Source: Fimbriiglobus ruber (GTDB lineage: Bacteria; Planctomycetota; Planctomycetia; Gemmatales; Gemmataceae). From it: 64,000 nucleotides of DNA. The position numbers were made by a program, and so were the translations under genes. The notes beneath the pieces were generated by a model. The model saw nothing but the letters and a program-made list of their open reading frames with translations, was not told the DNA's origin and ran no database searches. Positions 43,599-53,155 of the stretch are shown here, one piece after another. The DNA lies in NCBI RefSeq assembly GCF_002197845.1, contig NZ_NIDE01000011.1, forward strand, positions 1-64,000, read 5' to 3'. How positions within the stretch are numbered: position 1 is the stretch's first letter; each line of letters opens with the position of its first letter.

Positions 43599-44330
43599 TT
43601 AGGGCGGCGGAGCGGGTGTCATCACGGCGTCGAGAATCGTGCGGGCGAGCCGGCCGAAGTCCGGATGGTCGCGGCGCCGCGGGCGCGAAATCGCGACCGG
43701 CCATTCGCCCGCGACACGCCCGGCGGCGGTCAGAATGACGCGGTCGGCGAGCGTCACGGCCTCGTCCACGTCGTGCGTGATCAGCACGGTCGTGAAGCGG
43801 CCCGCGAGCCAGAGGTCTTCGATCAGCCGCTGCATTTCGATGCGGGTGAGCGCGTCGAGGCTGCCGAGCGGCTCGTCGAGGAGCAGCAACCGCGGCTCGC
43901 CGGCCAGTGCGCGGGCCAGCGCGACGCGCTGCCGTTGGCCGCCGGACAGTACCGCGGGCCAGTCGTTGGTGCGGTCCGCGAGACCGACCCGCGCGAGCAT
44001 TTCGTTCGCCCGCCCGCGGGCGTCACCCGAGAGTCCGAGGGCAACGTTCGGTCCCACGCGGAGCCACGGCAAGAGCCGGCCGTCCTGGAAAACGACCCGG
44101 GCAACCGGGCACACCCCGAGGAGAGGCGTGCCGGCGATGCGGACCTCGCCCGCCGACGGCCGGTCCAGTCCCGCGAGCAGGCGGAGGAACGTACTTTTCC
44201 CGCTCCCGCTCCGGCCCACCACGGCTACGAACTCGCCGGGGGCGGCGACGAAGCTCAGCCCCGCGAGAACCACTTTCGGTCCGAACGCGCGGCGGATGCC
44301 GGTCGCCTCGACCGCGACCCCGCGAGTCAT
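43599..44330 (-). CDS. ssuB: Aliphatic sulfonate ABC transporter ATP-binding protein
   Basis: 243 residues from MTRGVAVEATGIRRAFGPKVV. Walker A GRSGSGKST, Q-loop VVFQDGRLLPW, signature LSGGQRQRVALARAL, Walker B LLLLDEPLGSLD, H-loop ITHDVDEAV. The TauB/SsuB/NrtD subgroup is indicated by the short sequence and the partners. Start overlaps the ssuC stop by ATGA. Energises uptake of alkanesulfonates through the SsuC channel. Confidence 0.92.
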   Translation of the reverse strand: MTRGVAVEATGIRRAFGPKVVLAGLSFVAAPGEFVAVVGRSGSGKSTFLRLLAGLDRPSAGEVRIAGTPLLGVCPVARVVFQDGRLLPWLRVGPNVALGLSGDARGRANEMLARVGLADRTNDWPAVLSGGQRQRVALARALAGEPRLLLLDEPLGSLDALTRIEMQRLIEDLWLAGRFTTVLITHDVDEAVTLADRVILTAAGRVAGEWPVAISRPRRRDHPDFGRLARTILDAVMTPAPPP

Positions 44331-45127
44331 GCCCGGTCCCCCGCCGGGTCGTCCGGCACGGCCGCGGCGGGCGGCACCCGTGCGAAGGCCGGGTGCCACG
44401 GCAGGCACCACCGCTCCGCCAGCCGGGCGGCCGCGTCGGCCAACTTCCCGAGGGCGGCGTACAGGAGGATGCTCAGTACGACCACGTCCGTCCGGAGGAA
44501 CTCTCGGGCGTTCATCGCCATGTACCCGATCCCGCTCGTCGCCGCGATCGTCTCGGCCACGATGAGGGTCAACCACATCACTCCGAGGGCGTACCGGACC
44601 CCAATCAGGATCGACGGCAAAGCCCCGGGTAGAAGCACCCGGCGGAACAGGGACCACCGGCCGAGTCCGTACACCCGGCCCATCTCGATCAACCCCGGGT
44701 CGACGCCCCGGACACCGTGGTAGGTGTTCAGGTAGACCGGGAACAACACCCCGAGGGCCACGAGGAAGACCTTCGCCCCCTCGCCGACGCCGAACCACAG
44801 GATGACCAGCGGGATTAGGGCCAGATGCGGAACCGTCCGGAGCATCTGCACGGTCCCGTCGAGAGCGGTCTCCGCGGCCCGGGAGACGCCGGCGAGAACG
44901 CCGAGGACGAGCCCGACCCCGCCGCCGATCAGGAACCCGGCCGCGGCCCGCCCGGAGCTCGTCCGGATGTGCTGCCCGAGTTCCCCGGACGCGGCCTTTT
45001 GCCAGCCGACCTGCGCGACCGCCCCCGGGGTCGGGAGGACCCGCTCGGGCAGATACCCGAAATCTCCCGCCGCCTGCCAGGCGACGAGTAACAGGAGTGG
45101 TACGACCCACGGCCCGACCGCCCGCAT
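44327..45127 (-). CDS. ssuC: Aliphatic sulfonate ABC transporter permease
   Basis: 266 residues from MRAVGPWVVPLLLLVAWQAAG with about six transmembrane helices. The EAA/cytoplasmic coupling loop is seen in YHGVRGVDPGLIEMGRVYGLGRWSLFRRVLLPGALPSILIG, and the N-terminal GYLPERVLPTPGAV is typical of SsuC/TauC. Six bases separate it from the ssuD stop. Forms the membrane channel of the sulfonate importer. Confidence 0.92.
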   Translation of the reverse strand: MRAVGPWVVPLLLLVAWQAAGDFGYLPERVLPTPGAVAQVGWQKAASGELGQHIRTSSGRAAAGFLIGGGVGLVLGVLAGVSRAAETALDGTVQMLRTVPHLALIPLVILWFGVGEGAKVFLVALGVLFPVYLNTYHGVRGVDPGLIEMGRVYGLGRWSLFRRVLLPGALPSILIGVRYALGVMWLTLIVAETIAATSGIGYMAMNAREFLRTDVVVLSILLYAALGKLADAAARLAERWCLPWHPAFARVPPAAAVPDDPAGDRA

Positions 45128-45132
45128 CGCGC

Positions 45133-46277
45133 TCACCCCTTCGCCCCGGCGGGAACGGCGACCGCGCCGTTGGCGACCACCTCGCCGACGATCGCCCGGG
45201 CCGGCCGCGGCTCCGGGGTGTCGCCGCGCGGCAGGAGTGGGAAGACGTGTTCGGCCACCCGGTACGCCTCGTCGAGGTGCGGGTAGCCGGAGAGGATGAA
45301 CGTGTCGATCCCGTGGGCGGCGTACTCCCGCATCAGGGCCGCGACGGTCGGCCCGTCGCCGACCATCGCCGTCCCGGCCCCGCCGCGGACCAGCCCGACC
45401 CCCGCCCACAGGTCCGGCCGCAGCCACAGGGCCGCGCGGTCGCCGCGGTGCAGCTCGAGCATCCGGCGCTGGCCGTCCGAGTCGTGCCCCGCGAGCGACC
45501 TCTGGGCGGCGGCCGCGACCTCCGGTGCCAGCTTGCTGAGGAGGCGTTCGGCGCCCTCCCGGGCCTCCGAGACGGTATCCCGGACGAGGACGTGCAGCCG
45601 GACGCCGAACCGGACGGTCCGCCCGCGGCCGCGGCCAGCTCCCGCACCCGGGCGACCTTCTCGCCCACCTGGGCCGGCGGCTCTCCCCACGCCAGGTACA
45701 GATCGACGTGCCGGGCCGCCACCCGCATGGCGGCCGGCGACGACCCCCCGAAGTAGAGCGGGATGTGCGGCTCCTGGACCGGCGGGAACAGCCCCTTCGC
45801 CCCGCGGACCGTGACGTGCCGACCGGCGAAGTCGACCGTCTCGCCCCGGGCCAGCCCCCGCCAGACGGTCAGGAACTCGTCGGTCTGGGCGTACCGCTCG
45901 TCGTGGTCGAGAAACAGCCCGTCGCCGTGCAGTTCGCCCACGTCCCCGCCGGTGACGACGTTGATGAGAACCCGCCCGCCGGACAGCCGGTCGAACGTGG
46001 CCGCCATCCGGTGGGCGAGGGTCGGGCTGACGAGCCCGGGGCGGACGGCGACGAGGAACCGCAGCCGGGTGGTGACGGCGGACAGGGCGGCGGCCGTCAC
46101 CCAGGCGTCCTCGCACCCCCGACCGGTCGGGAGCAGGACGCCACGGAACCCGAGGGCGTCGGCCGCCTTCGCCACCTGGGCGAAGTAGTCGAACGTCGCC
46201 GGCCGGGCCCCTTCCGGGGTGCCGAGGAACCGCCCGTCCCCGTGGGTCGGGATGAACCAGAACACGTCGAGCGCCAT
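45133..46277 (-). pseudogene. ssuD: FMNH2-dependent alkanesulfonate monooxygenase, frameshifted
   Basis: Luciferase-like TIM-barrel enzyme that releases sulfite from alkanesulfonates. The start overlaps the ssuA stop by one base (TGATG). The first ~220 residues ([77 protein letters not shown]) are in one frame and the rest ([48 protein letters not shown]) in another. The shift lies near 45620-45640; one missing C in GCGGGCGGACC would explain it. With that base the length would be normal (~380). Sequencing error or a genuine null allele. Confidence 0.8.
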
Positions 46278-47245
46278 CAGTCCGCCCTCCCGAACGGGAC
46301 GGCCCCGACGGCCGCCCGGACCTCGATCCGGTGCGGCAGGAGGCCGATTTCAAAGTACCGGTCGGCCAGCGCCTGCTGGTCGGCCACCAGGTCGGCGGTC
46401 ACCGGGCCGGTGTCGTACCGGTCCCGCCGGGCCTCGGCGAGGGCCACCGCCCGGGGGTCGAGCCCGGTCTGGCCGGCGAGCAACCCGCTCACCTCCGCCG
46501 GCCGTTGCTTCGCCCACGCCTTCACTCCGGCCAGCTCATCGAGGAACGCCCGGATCACCTCGGGCCGCTCGGTTGCCGCCGTGCTGGAGGCGAAGTAGTA
46601 CTCCCGGCCCGAGACGTATCCGGTGCCGCCGACCAGCCGGCGGACCCCGCCGCCGTACTCGGCCGCGGCCGCGTACGGATCCCAGATCGCCCACGCGTCG
46701 ACCGCCCCGGCTTCCAGGGCGGCCCGGCCGTCGGACGGCGCGAGGTAGACCGGCTCCACGTCGGTGAAAGCCAGCCCGTGTTTCTCCAGCACCCGCAGCA
46801 GGAGGGTGTGGGCGCTGGTGCCCTTGGTGAACCCGATCCGCTTGCCGCGGAGATCGGAGACCGCCCGGAGCGGTGAACCCTCGCGGACGAGGACCGCGGC
46901 ACTCTCCGGACTGGGGGACGACGCGGCGATGTAGACGAACGGGACGCCGGCCGCCTGCGCGAACAGGGGCGGCGAGTCGCCGGCGTGGCCGAGATCGATG
47001 CTCCCGGCGTTCAGAGCCTCGAGGAGGGGCGGCCCGGCCGGGAACTCGACCCACTCGATCCTCAGTCCGCGGGCGGCAAACGCCCGTTCGAGCTCACCGG
47101 AGGTCTTGAGGATCGAATACGTGCTCCACTTTTGATAGCCGATGCGAAGGACCCCGTCGGCTCCGCTCCCCGAGCCGCACCCGGGAACCACGGCGATACA
47201 GACGGCCAGGACCACCTGCCAGACCGACGCGAACGAGATTCGCAT
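46277..47245 (-). CDS. ssuA: Aliphatic sulfonate substrate-binding lipoprotein
   Basis: 322 residues. Lipoprotein signal [20 protein letters not shown], then PGC. Mature protein follows Ssu[93 protein letters not shown], and [18 protein letters not shown]. It captures sulfonates outside the cytoplasmic membrane for SsuBC. First gene of the minus-strand ssuADCB operon, all neighbours overlapping or within 6 bp. AT-rich DNA just upstream (47280-47330) probably contains the promoter. Confidence 0.92.
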   Translation of the reverse strand: MRISFASVWQVVLAVCIAVVPGCGSGSGADGVLRIGYQKWSTYSILKTSGELERAFAARGLRIEWVEFPAGPPLLEALNAGSIDLGHAGDSPPLFAQAAGVPFVYIAASSPSPESAAVLVREGSPLRAVSDLRGKRIGFTKGTSAHTLLLRVLEKHGLAFTDVEPVYLAPSDGRAALEAGAVDAWAIWDPYAAAAEYGGGVRRLVGGTGYVSGREYYFASSTAATERPEVIRAFLDELAGVKAWAKQRPAEVSGLLAGQTGLDPRAVALAEARRDRYDTGPVTADLVADQQALADRYFEIGLLPHRIEVRAAVGAVPFGRAD

Positions 47246-47384
47246 GCCCGCCCTCCGCTTCCAAAATCCATCGGCCCAGTCACAGCGGACGGAAATTGTT
47301 GATATTCATTATCGAAATAGTGACACAAGACAACCCGTCCGGATCGTACTCAAGCCGGAGCCGGCTGAACGGTGGCCGCGGCGG

Positions 47385-48371
47385 TCACCAATCGGAGCCG
47401 AGGGGCTGACCGTCATCGGGCACGAGGGCCTGCCACCAAGTGGTGGGACTCATGCCCGAGGAACAGCTGCGCACGCTGCCGTCGCCCAGCGCGGCGAGGA
47501 TGCCCCCGGTATGTCCCGTACTGGCGATTCCGGGTTTACACCCGCCGGCGCCAAGAAAGGGATTGGGTTGGATCTGGAAAAAACCGGCTGCACCGTAAAC
47601 GTTGGCTTGCCCCCCGGATTGGTTGGTGCCGTACGCGAGGCCCGCGTTCGGGGCCTGGTAGCCGATGTAAGGGCTCGTCTGCGCTTCGAAACGAGACGCC
47701 CACTGGTTGCCGCCATCGTTGCCGTTCGCGTCCGGGCTGCAAATGCCGTATTTTTCCGTCCAAAAGATCGTGTTACTGGTCCCGTCCGGGTACGACCCCG
47801 GGAACTTCTTCCCGCCCGTGGTCAGAGCGTGCGATGAGGTCGCGTAATTGCCGCTGGTGACCGCCGGCCCGTGGACGTAAGCGGTCAGGAAATTGCCGGG
47901 GGTGTCGTAGGTGACTTGACTGAACGCGAGGGCGTTCGCGGCATAACTGCACAGCGCCCACCCCCCGGGCGAGGCACCCGTTCCGATGCTGGGATCGGAC
48001 GGGCATACGTATGTTTTGACGGCATAGGTTCGGTCCGCGTTTCCCGAGTTGTACACGCCGCCGGATAACGCTTGGTTGTAGATTGCGCTTTCTTCAATGT
48101 AGGGGAGCAGCCAGAACGTCAGTGGGCCGTAATTATTCAGACTCATGCCCGGTAGAGCGCCTTCGGTGGGCGGCAGGGATTGATAGGTGTCGTGCAGTGA
48201 CTGCACCGCCAGCCCAGTTTGTTTGAGGTTATTCTGACACTTGATGCGATTCGCGGCCTCGCGAACCTTCTGAACGGCCGGGAGAAGCAAGCCAATCAAG
48301 ATGGCGATGATCGCGATCACCACCAGCAATTCGATCAGCGTGAAACCCGGGCGGGTGGGCCGGCAGGTCAT
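47385..48371 (-). CDS. DUF1559 protein with prepilin-type N-terminal methylation motif
   Basis: 328 residues from [21 protein letters not shown] class III signal (GFTLIE) precedes a ~20-residue hydrophobic helix and [17 protein letters not shown], the universal start of planctomycete DUF1559 proteins. The globular part contains [33 protein letters not shown] and the C-terminal [15 protein letters not shown] motif (H-xxG..xxxDGSVR). Type IV pseudopilin/T2SS-like, processed by prepilin peptidase and probably surface-exposed. One of many paralogues expected in the genome; role unknown. Confidence 0.92.
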   Translation of the reverse strand: MTCRPTRPGFTLIELLVVIAIIAILIGLLLPAVQKVREAANRIKCQNNLKQTGLAVQSLHDTYQSLPPTEGALPGMSLNNYGPLTFWLLPYIEESAIYNQALSGGVYNSGNADRTYAVKTYVCPSDPSIGTGASPGGWALCSYAANALAFSQVTYDTPGNFLTAYVHGPAVTSGNYATSSHALTTGGKKFPGSYPDGTSNTIFWTEKYGICSPDANGNDGGNQWASRFEAQTSPYIGYQAPNAGLAYGTNQSGGQANVYGAAGFFQIQPNPFLGAGGCKPGIASTGHTGGILAALGDGSVRSCSSGMSPTTWWQALVPDDGQPLGSDW

Positions 48372-49021
48372 GAGTTGGTTCCTCTCCAAGAGCCCGTCCG
48401 CGCGGCGGCGCAATCGGTTTGCGGGCCACAGCGCGCAGACCGGCCGTTCGCCGGAGCCCGTATTGGGTGGGCCGACTTCGGTGGCAGGACGGCGTCAGCC
48501 GCCCGTGAGGGGTAGAGCAGAAAGACGATCAGCCTTGCGGGCGACTTCGAGAGGAGTGAGAGATCAGATCCGACCGGTGGAGTTGTCCCTCGCCGGTGAT
48601 TAATATGACCAGATCGATCATCGTTGTCAACATTGTATCGCGTCTGAACGGCCTTTCGCCGCATGTCGGATGCGACTCTGTCAGGTTTGGTCCATTACCC
48701 CCCTGGCGTTGCACCTGAGGACCGCTCGACGGATAACATCGCGATTCAGGTCGTTGAAGAACTGTTGAGAACGTCCTCTGCCCCGATTCTCGGGAATGGA
48801 TCGTTCGGCCGATCCTAACACTCGACCGCGCAAAAACCTGCCCCGGCCCGCGCGTGCAAGTCGATGCCCGACGACGAAATGCGGTCCAGTGAGCCGACAT
48901 TTTTCCCGGCAGTGATGTCTTTGTCTGTCCACTGTCAGAAAACGCGATGCAAGGTGCGAAAAGCGCAAAAACCCCCTCGGGTCCAGGTTTCGTGGCTCCC
49001 CATCTTCCCACCCGGTGTACG
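48372..49021. other. Intergenic region with diverged direct repeat
   Basis: 650 bp between the DUF1559 gene and the IS. Contains the first copy (48718-48818) of a ~101-bp diverged repeat whose second copy is at 50778-50878. No gene with recognisable features. Confidence 0.45.
48718..48818 (+). repeat. 101-bp diverged direct repeat, copy 1
   Basis: Aligns without gaps to 50778-50878 (about two-thirds identical); best conserved parts are AGGACCGCTCG, CGGATA and CGATTCTCG. The two copies flank the IS at 49031-50722. Could be a regulatory leader family or a fossil repeat. Confidence 0.55.
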
Positions 49022-49068
49022 GGGTTAGTCTAGGCTGATCGGAAGTCGGTCTTTTGAGGTGCGAGGGT

Positions 49069-50633
49069 TCATCCCGGATTTGGTTCGCCGTTAGTCGTGC
49101 ATGGGCCCGGATTCACGAATCGGCGACGGAGCCATTGCACGGTTTTCCCGAAGGTTCGGGCGGCCCAGTTGTTCACGGCTTTCTCCGGGACGCGATCGAT
49201 CTCGGCCCGCATCTGCTCCGGCGTCACCTCCCCCAGCAATGCGCCCAGACCGGCACTCAATACCGTCAGGCCGCTCTGGGATTGGTCCCGGGACAGCCGC
49301 TTCTGGACCCCGAACGCGGATTCCAACACGTCCGTCGATCCGACCAGGCGTTCCCCGACCGGCAACCCACGGCCGTACCGCCCCACGTACGCCCGCAACC
49401 GATTCCGCAAGGCCGCGGTCGTCGGGTGGTCGCTGACGCCCAACCGGTCCCACGTGTCGTCGAGCGCGGCTTCGCCCCGGGTGAACAGTCCGTCCACCCG
49501 CACCTGATCCAGCATCGCGCGGACGAGGTCGTGCTGGTCGCCCCACGCCTGCACGGCGTTCGCGTACTCCGACACCCAGGCGTAATGCCGGACCACGTCG
49601 GCGTCCGGGGCCGCATCCCGTAACCTCCGCAGCACGAGCCGGCCGAAGCGGACGAACGTCCCGGCGCTCAGGAACCGCGCCTTGTTGCGCAGCTTGGGGG
49701 CCAGCAGATGCGCCGCACGGGTCTGGCGGATGGTCGCGGCCGTCTCGGTCATCCGCCGGGTGAACGCGGCCCACTGGGGGTCGTTCGCCCAGTAGTACTT
49801 CAGCAGGTTGGCCGCATGGTGGGCGGCATCCGGGACGGACACCGTCTGCGGATGCTGGTCCCGGAAGCGGTCGATCCCCCGTTGCAAATCCGACCCGCCG
49901 TCGGCCACGATCTGGTGGGGCACCCCGGTCCGGGCGACGGCCACCTCCAACGCGTCGGCCACCCGCTCCTGGTTCGACGTCGCCATCGGCACCATCGCGA
50001 CGAGGTGGAGGTCGGCGAGTTGCAGGGGGCGGACGCCGAACGGGACGTGGTCGAGCGGTACCCCGACGATGACGAACAGCTTGGTCGCGCCGATTTGCAG
50101 CGTGTGGTCGATCAACCACACCCAGCGGTGGTCGTGGGACAGCGGTCGGGTCAGGTGGGCGTAGCCCAACCGCAGGACCCACGCGCGAACGGTGGTGGCG
50201 GAGGGGGTCCGATCGGGGGTCCGGTCGGTGTCACCCGCGGTCGCGAAGACGGCGAGAGCGGCCGCCGTCCCGCGGAACGACAAGCCGGCCTGCCGCACTA
50301 ACGTTACGGCGAGGGCGATGATCGCGACGTCGTATTGCCCACCCCGGGGCCGGTCCTGTTTTTTTGAGGCGCCGGCGGTGGGCCCGCCGGTGGTTCCGAA
50401 GTCGGGCGGCGGGCGGCGGCGAGTTGCTGCTCGAGCTGGGTGACGCGCTCCTGGAGTTGCTCGGCCCGCGCCCGGTGTCCGGCGCGGGAGGCCTCCAGAT
50501 CGCGGACGCGAATGGTCAGGGCTTTCCGCTCGGCCTTGCGGGCGGTCGCTTTCGCCTTCCAGGCGTCCCGCGAGCGGACCAGTTTGGGGATCAGAATCCG
50601 GGGTGGGGTATGGAATGCCGTTGCGGTCGCCAT
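49069..50633 (-). CDS. DDE transposase produced by -1 frameshifting (orfA/orfB)
   Basis: orfA (50633 down to 50304) begins MATATAFHTPPRILIPKLVR and forms a Lys/Arg/Gln-rich coiled coil (RAEQLQERVTQLEQQLAAARR). At A AAA AAC (minus strand, positions 50364-50358) a -1 shift leads into orfB, which runs to 49069. orfB has candidate catalytic acids: Asp in WLIDHTLQIG, Asp in IVADGGSDLQRGI, Glu in VGSTDVLESAFG. The region APDAAHHAANLLKYYWANDP is also notable. Without the shift orfA ends after ~109 residues. Size and motif spacing fit an RNase H-fold DDE transposase; IS family unassigned. Confidence 0.85.
50358..50364 (-). promoter_or_regulatory. Programmed -1 frameshift heptamer A AAA AAC
   Basis: On the minus strand the zero-frame codons are CAA AAA AAC, giving the classic X XXY YYZ slippery site A AAA AAC. 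The -1 frame continues AAA CAG GAC into the DDE domain. Seven A in a row would also allow transcriptional slippage. Confidence 0.7.
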
Positions 50634-50777
50634 GCCAGCCTCGTGCCCGACCAACGGGAAACAATTCCCGGAAGTAGAACCGCAAGAATAATCCACGACA
50701 AGCCCAACTTCCGATCAGCCTAGGGTTAGTCTGAGGTCGAAGGGGAGGACCGATCTACTCAGGGGGGGCCGCTTGTC

Positions 50778-50878
50778 AGGACCGCTCGCCGGATACCGTC
50801 TCGGTTCGGGAAGTGGAAGAACGATCGGGAATGTTCTCCGGCCTCGATTCTCGAAATTTATCTTTCGATCGATATTAG
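50778..50878 (+). repeat. 101-bp diverged direct repeat, copy 2
   Basis: Partner of 48718-48818, ending about 100 bp before the glutathione peroxidase start. It is in the leader region of that gene, so part of it may be transcribed. Same orientation as copy 1. Confidence 0.55.
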
Positions 50879-50976
50879 TTCCGCAATTGGCCTCGCGGAT
50901 CGGATTTGATGGCGGCCGATCGCCGGTTACCATTTCGGCTGGCGCGTTCGACCGTGTGCTTCCCGGTGAAGGTGAG

Positions 50977-51483
50977 ATGACTAATCCCCCGACGATCTAC
51001 GACATCCCCGTGACCCGCCTCGACGGCACAACCACGACTCTGAACGAGTACCGCGGCAAAGTGCTGCTGGTGGTGAACCTCGCGAGCAAGTGTACGTTCA
51101 CCCCACAGTACGCCGGGTTGGAAGAGCTGTACCGCACGTACCGGGACCGCGGGCTCGTGATACTCGGGTTCCCGTGCAATCAATTCCTGTGGCAGGAACC
51201 GGGGACGGCCGACGACATCCGGGCGACCTGCTCGCTCCGCTACGGGGTGACGTTCCCCGTGTTCGCCAAGGTGAAGGTCAACGGTTCGGACGCCCACCCC
51301 CTCTACCAGCGGCTCAAGTCGGCTCGCGGGGGTCTGCTGGGGACGCGGGCGGTGAAGTGGAACTTCACCAAGTTTCTCGTGAACCGGGGCGGAGAAGTGG
51401 TCGGGCGGTACAGCGGACTGACAAGCCCTCAGAAACTCACGGGGCCCATCGAGCAACTCCTGGAGGGGCCAACGGGACGCTGA
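50977..51483 (+). CDS. Glutathione peroxidase (cysteine form)
   Basis: 168 residues from the ATG after GGTGAAGGTGAG. Thioredoxin fold with the peroxidatic site NLASKCTFTPQY (Cys39; a TGT codon, not TGA), the GFPCNQF motif with the conserved Gln, and KWNFTKFLVNRGGEVV with the conserved Trp/Asn. Reduces hydroperoxides, probably with thioredoxin as donor, as in other Cys-GPx enzymes. The Sec form is not used here, although a tRNA-Sec is present in this window. The upstream in-frame extension runs through a repeat and is excluded. Confidence 0.92.
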   Translation: MTNPPTIYDIPVTRLDGTTTTLNEYRGKVLLVVNLASKCTFTPQYAGLEELYRTYRDRGLVILGFPCNQFLWQEPGTADDIRATCSLRYGVTFPVFAKVKVNGSDAHPLYQRLKSARGGLLGTRAVKWNFTKFLVNRGGEVVGRYSGLTSPQKLTGPIEQLLEGPTGR

Positions 51484-51661
51484 GCTGAGATCACCCCCGC
51501 CCGGAGCCGGTTCGCGGACGCCGTTCACACTGAACGCGATATCGAAATGCGTTCGCCGCCGGTGATCTCGGCAGCGTTCCTCTGCCCGCAACCGACAGCA
51601 GCCCCAGTCGTGCCCACACGCGACGGAGGCTGTTGCGTGTGGATAGCGAACCTTGGCGGCT

Positions 51662-52051
51662 TTACTTCTCTTCGTCCTGGCCCGCGTCCACCGCCCAGAG
51701 TCGGGCCATCGCGACGACGACGGCTTGCGGTCCCGCCCCGACCGGTCCCACGATTTCCACCGTCTTTCCCAGGGCGGTGAGCGTTCCTTGCCAGGTGTCG
51801 CCCGGCAGGAGCGTGAGGGACACCTGCGCCCCGGCGGGCAGCGATTTCAGCGCCTCGGCTTTCGGAATCCCCTGCGAACGCCGTTGCTCTTCTTGCAATT
51901 TGGCCACGCACTCGGCGCAGCGACTGCCCTGAAACTTGGCCAGGCGCTGGGCGCGGAATTTATCCTTCTCGTAATGCTGAAATTCCTGCTGGTGCCCGCA
52001 CGCCCTGACGACCATCGGTCGGGCCACGATCTTTCCGGAAGGCTCACTCAT
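51662..52051 (-). CDS. Hypothetical CGH/C-x-x-C protein
   Basis: 129 residues from MSEPSGKIVARPMVVRACGHQ. N-terminal motif RACGHQQEFQHYEKDKFRAQRLAKF then CAECV: a Cys-Gly-His followed ~30 residues later by C-x-x-C, likely a zinc-binding module found in short planctomycete proteins. The C-terminal half (LPAGAQVSLTLLPGDTWQGTLTALGKTVEIVG) is beta-rich. A GAGAAG-type ribosome-binding site precedes the ATG. Function unknown. Confidence 0.6.
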   Translation of the reverse strand: MSEPSGKIVARPMVVRACGHQQEFQHYEKDKFRAQRLAKFQGSRCAECVAKLQEEQRRSQGIPKAEALKSLPAGAQVSLTLLPGDTWQGTLTALGKTVEIVGPVGAGPQAVVVAMARLWAVDAGQDEEK

Positions 52052-52205
52052 CCCGCTTCTCTCCCCCTCGGGCGGTCGCAAGTTGCCGAATTCCTTCTGG
52101 CCGGTCAATTTCGTTTAACGCGGAGATTCATCCCGTGAGGACGAAAAACTCCTCTGTCGTCTAAAAGGCTAGACCACGTCATTTTCCGACGGCAGGGAAA
52201 CCCTC

Positions 52206-52320
52206 ATGAGTTTACAGTCCTTTCCGTCATTTGACTTGGATTTTTTCGGGCCGCGGTCGATCCGAGTCGAGATCTCCGACGCACGGCCTACATCCGACGA
52301 CGTTCCGTCACCCCGCCGGT
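52206..52320 (+). pseudogene. IS1380-like transposase N-terminal remnant
   Basis: An ATG-initiated frame reads MSLQSFPSFDLDFFGPRSIR then VEISDARPTSDD, matching the conserved N-terminus of IS1380-type transposases in planctomycetes (F-DFFGPrpVRVE-SDAPLTSDAGL). It decays into unrelated sequence after ~35 residues and overlaps the 3' side of the macro-domain gene region. Remnant only. Confidence 0.5.
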
Positions 52321-52363
52321 CCCGTCAAAGCCGGTCACTTCCCCCTATCTATTACCCCGGCTC

Positions 52364-53008
52364 TCACATCTGCATCAACGCCCGGTGGAACTCGTGGATC
52401 GACTGAAAACTCGGGATTCGGGAAGGGGCTTTCATGAGCTGGTACGCGGCCCGCATTTGCATGGCGCACTTGTTCGCGTCCATCTTCCCGACGCCCGTCC
52501 CGAGCCCACAACATACCACCGAGTCGATCTCGCGTCGTCCGGCGGCCCGGTTGACGTTCTCGATCGCGATCAGGATCGCGCGGAACGCAAGGTAGTCGTT
52601 GATGGTAAATGGGACCGGCTCCGGGACTCGCATCGTCGGGGCCGCAACCAGGTATCGCCAGCGGTTGTCGTCCGTCCGGACCACTTCGGCCGACCCGACC
52701 GGCATCTCCCCGTGATACTTATCGATGATGACGGCCTGGATTCGCTCCTGGACGGCGAAGCCGAGTTGGTCGCGGATCGCCAGATCGAGGCCGCCGTCCA
52801 TGATGCCGTAGCTGTTCGCGGGGCTCACGAGGGCGTCCGCGGGTCGTTGGAAGTAATCGCCGGCAACCGCTTCGACCTTGGGGCAATCCGCGAAGTGTTG
52901 CTGCCAGCGGCCGACGAGAGACTGGGAGCGGTCGATCAGGTAGATCCGCTGCGGCAGAAGATACTCTTCGGGCGGGTCGTCCGCGGGGGATCGCGTGCTA
53001 CTGCTCAT
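52364..53008 (-). CDS. Macro domain (ADP-ribose-binding) protein
   Basis: 214 residues. Macro-domain features in order: VEAVAGDYFQRPADALVSPANSYGIMDGGLDLAIRDQLG (NS-x-G-xx-xGGlD ligand loop), then a central strand YLVAAPTMRVP, IAIENVNRAAGRREIDSVVCCGLGTGVGKMD (GLGTG-x-G second phosphate loop). Likely binds or hydrolyses ADP-ribose derivatives in the cytosol. Members of this subtype occur next to NAD-related or phage-defence genes, but no such partner is adjacent here. Confidence 0.85.
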   Translation of the reverse strand: MSSSTRSPADDPPEEYLLPQRIYLIDRSQSLVGRWQQHFADCPKVEAVAGDYFQRPADALVSPANSYGIMDGGLDLAIRDQLGFAVQERIQAVIIDKYHGEMPVGSAEVVRTDDNRWRYLVAAPTMRVPEPVPFTINDYLAFRAILIAIENVNRAAGRREIDSVVCCGLGTGVGKMDANKCAMQMRAAYQLMKAPSRIPSFQSIHEFHRALMQM

Positions 53009-53155
53009 CGATTGCCTCCACGGATCGCGTTACCAGCTAAATGCCCAAACCACCCATACGTCGTTTGCGATAACGGTCGCGGCGGCCATTGAACAGTCCT
53101 CGTAAGCGCTCACAGGCTGATGAACCGCAGCAGCCGAATGGGGTGACGGGGCGCG

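Larger units (their letters stand above)
49031..50722 (-). mobile_element. Insertion sequence, 1692 bp, 9-bp target duplication
   Basis: Perfect 16-bp terminal inverted repeat TAGGCTGATCGGAAGT at both ends, and an identical 9-bp direct repeat GGGTTAGTC immediately outside (49022-49030 and 50723-50731). Contains one transposase gene in two overlapping minus-strand frames joined at a slippery heptamer. Clean ends and an open transposase suggest recent, possibly active, transposition. Family not confidently assigned. Confidence 0.9.

Noticed and set aside
50977-51483. Possible selenocysteine in glutathione peroxidase
   Set aside because: The catalytic codon is TGT (Cys), and the gene has no in-frame TGA; no SECIS needed.
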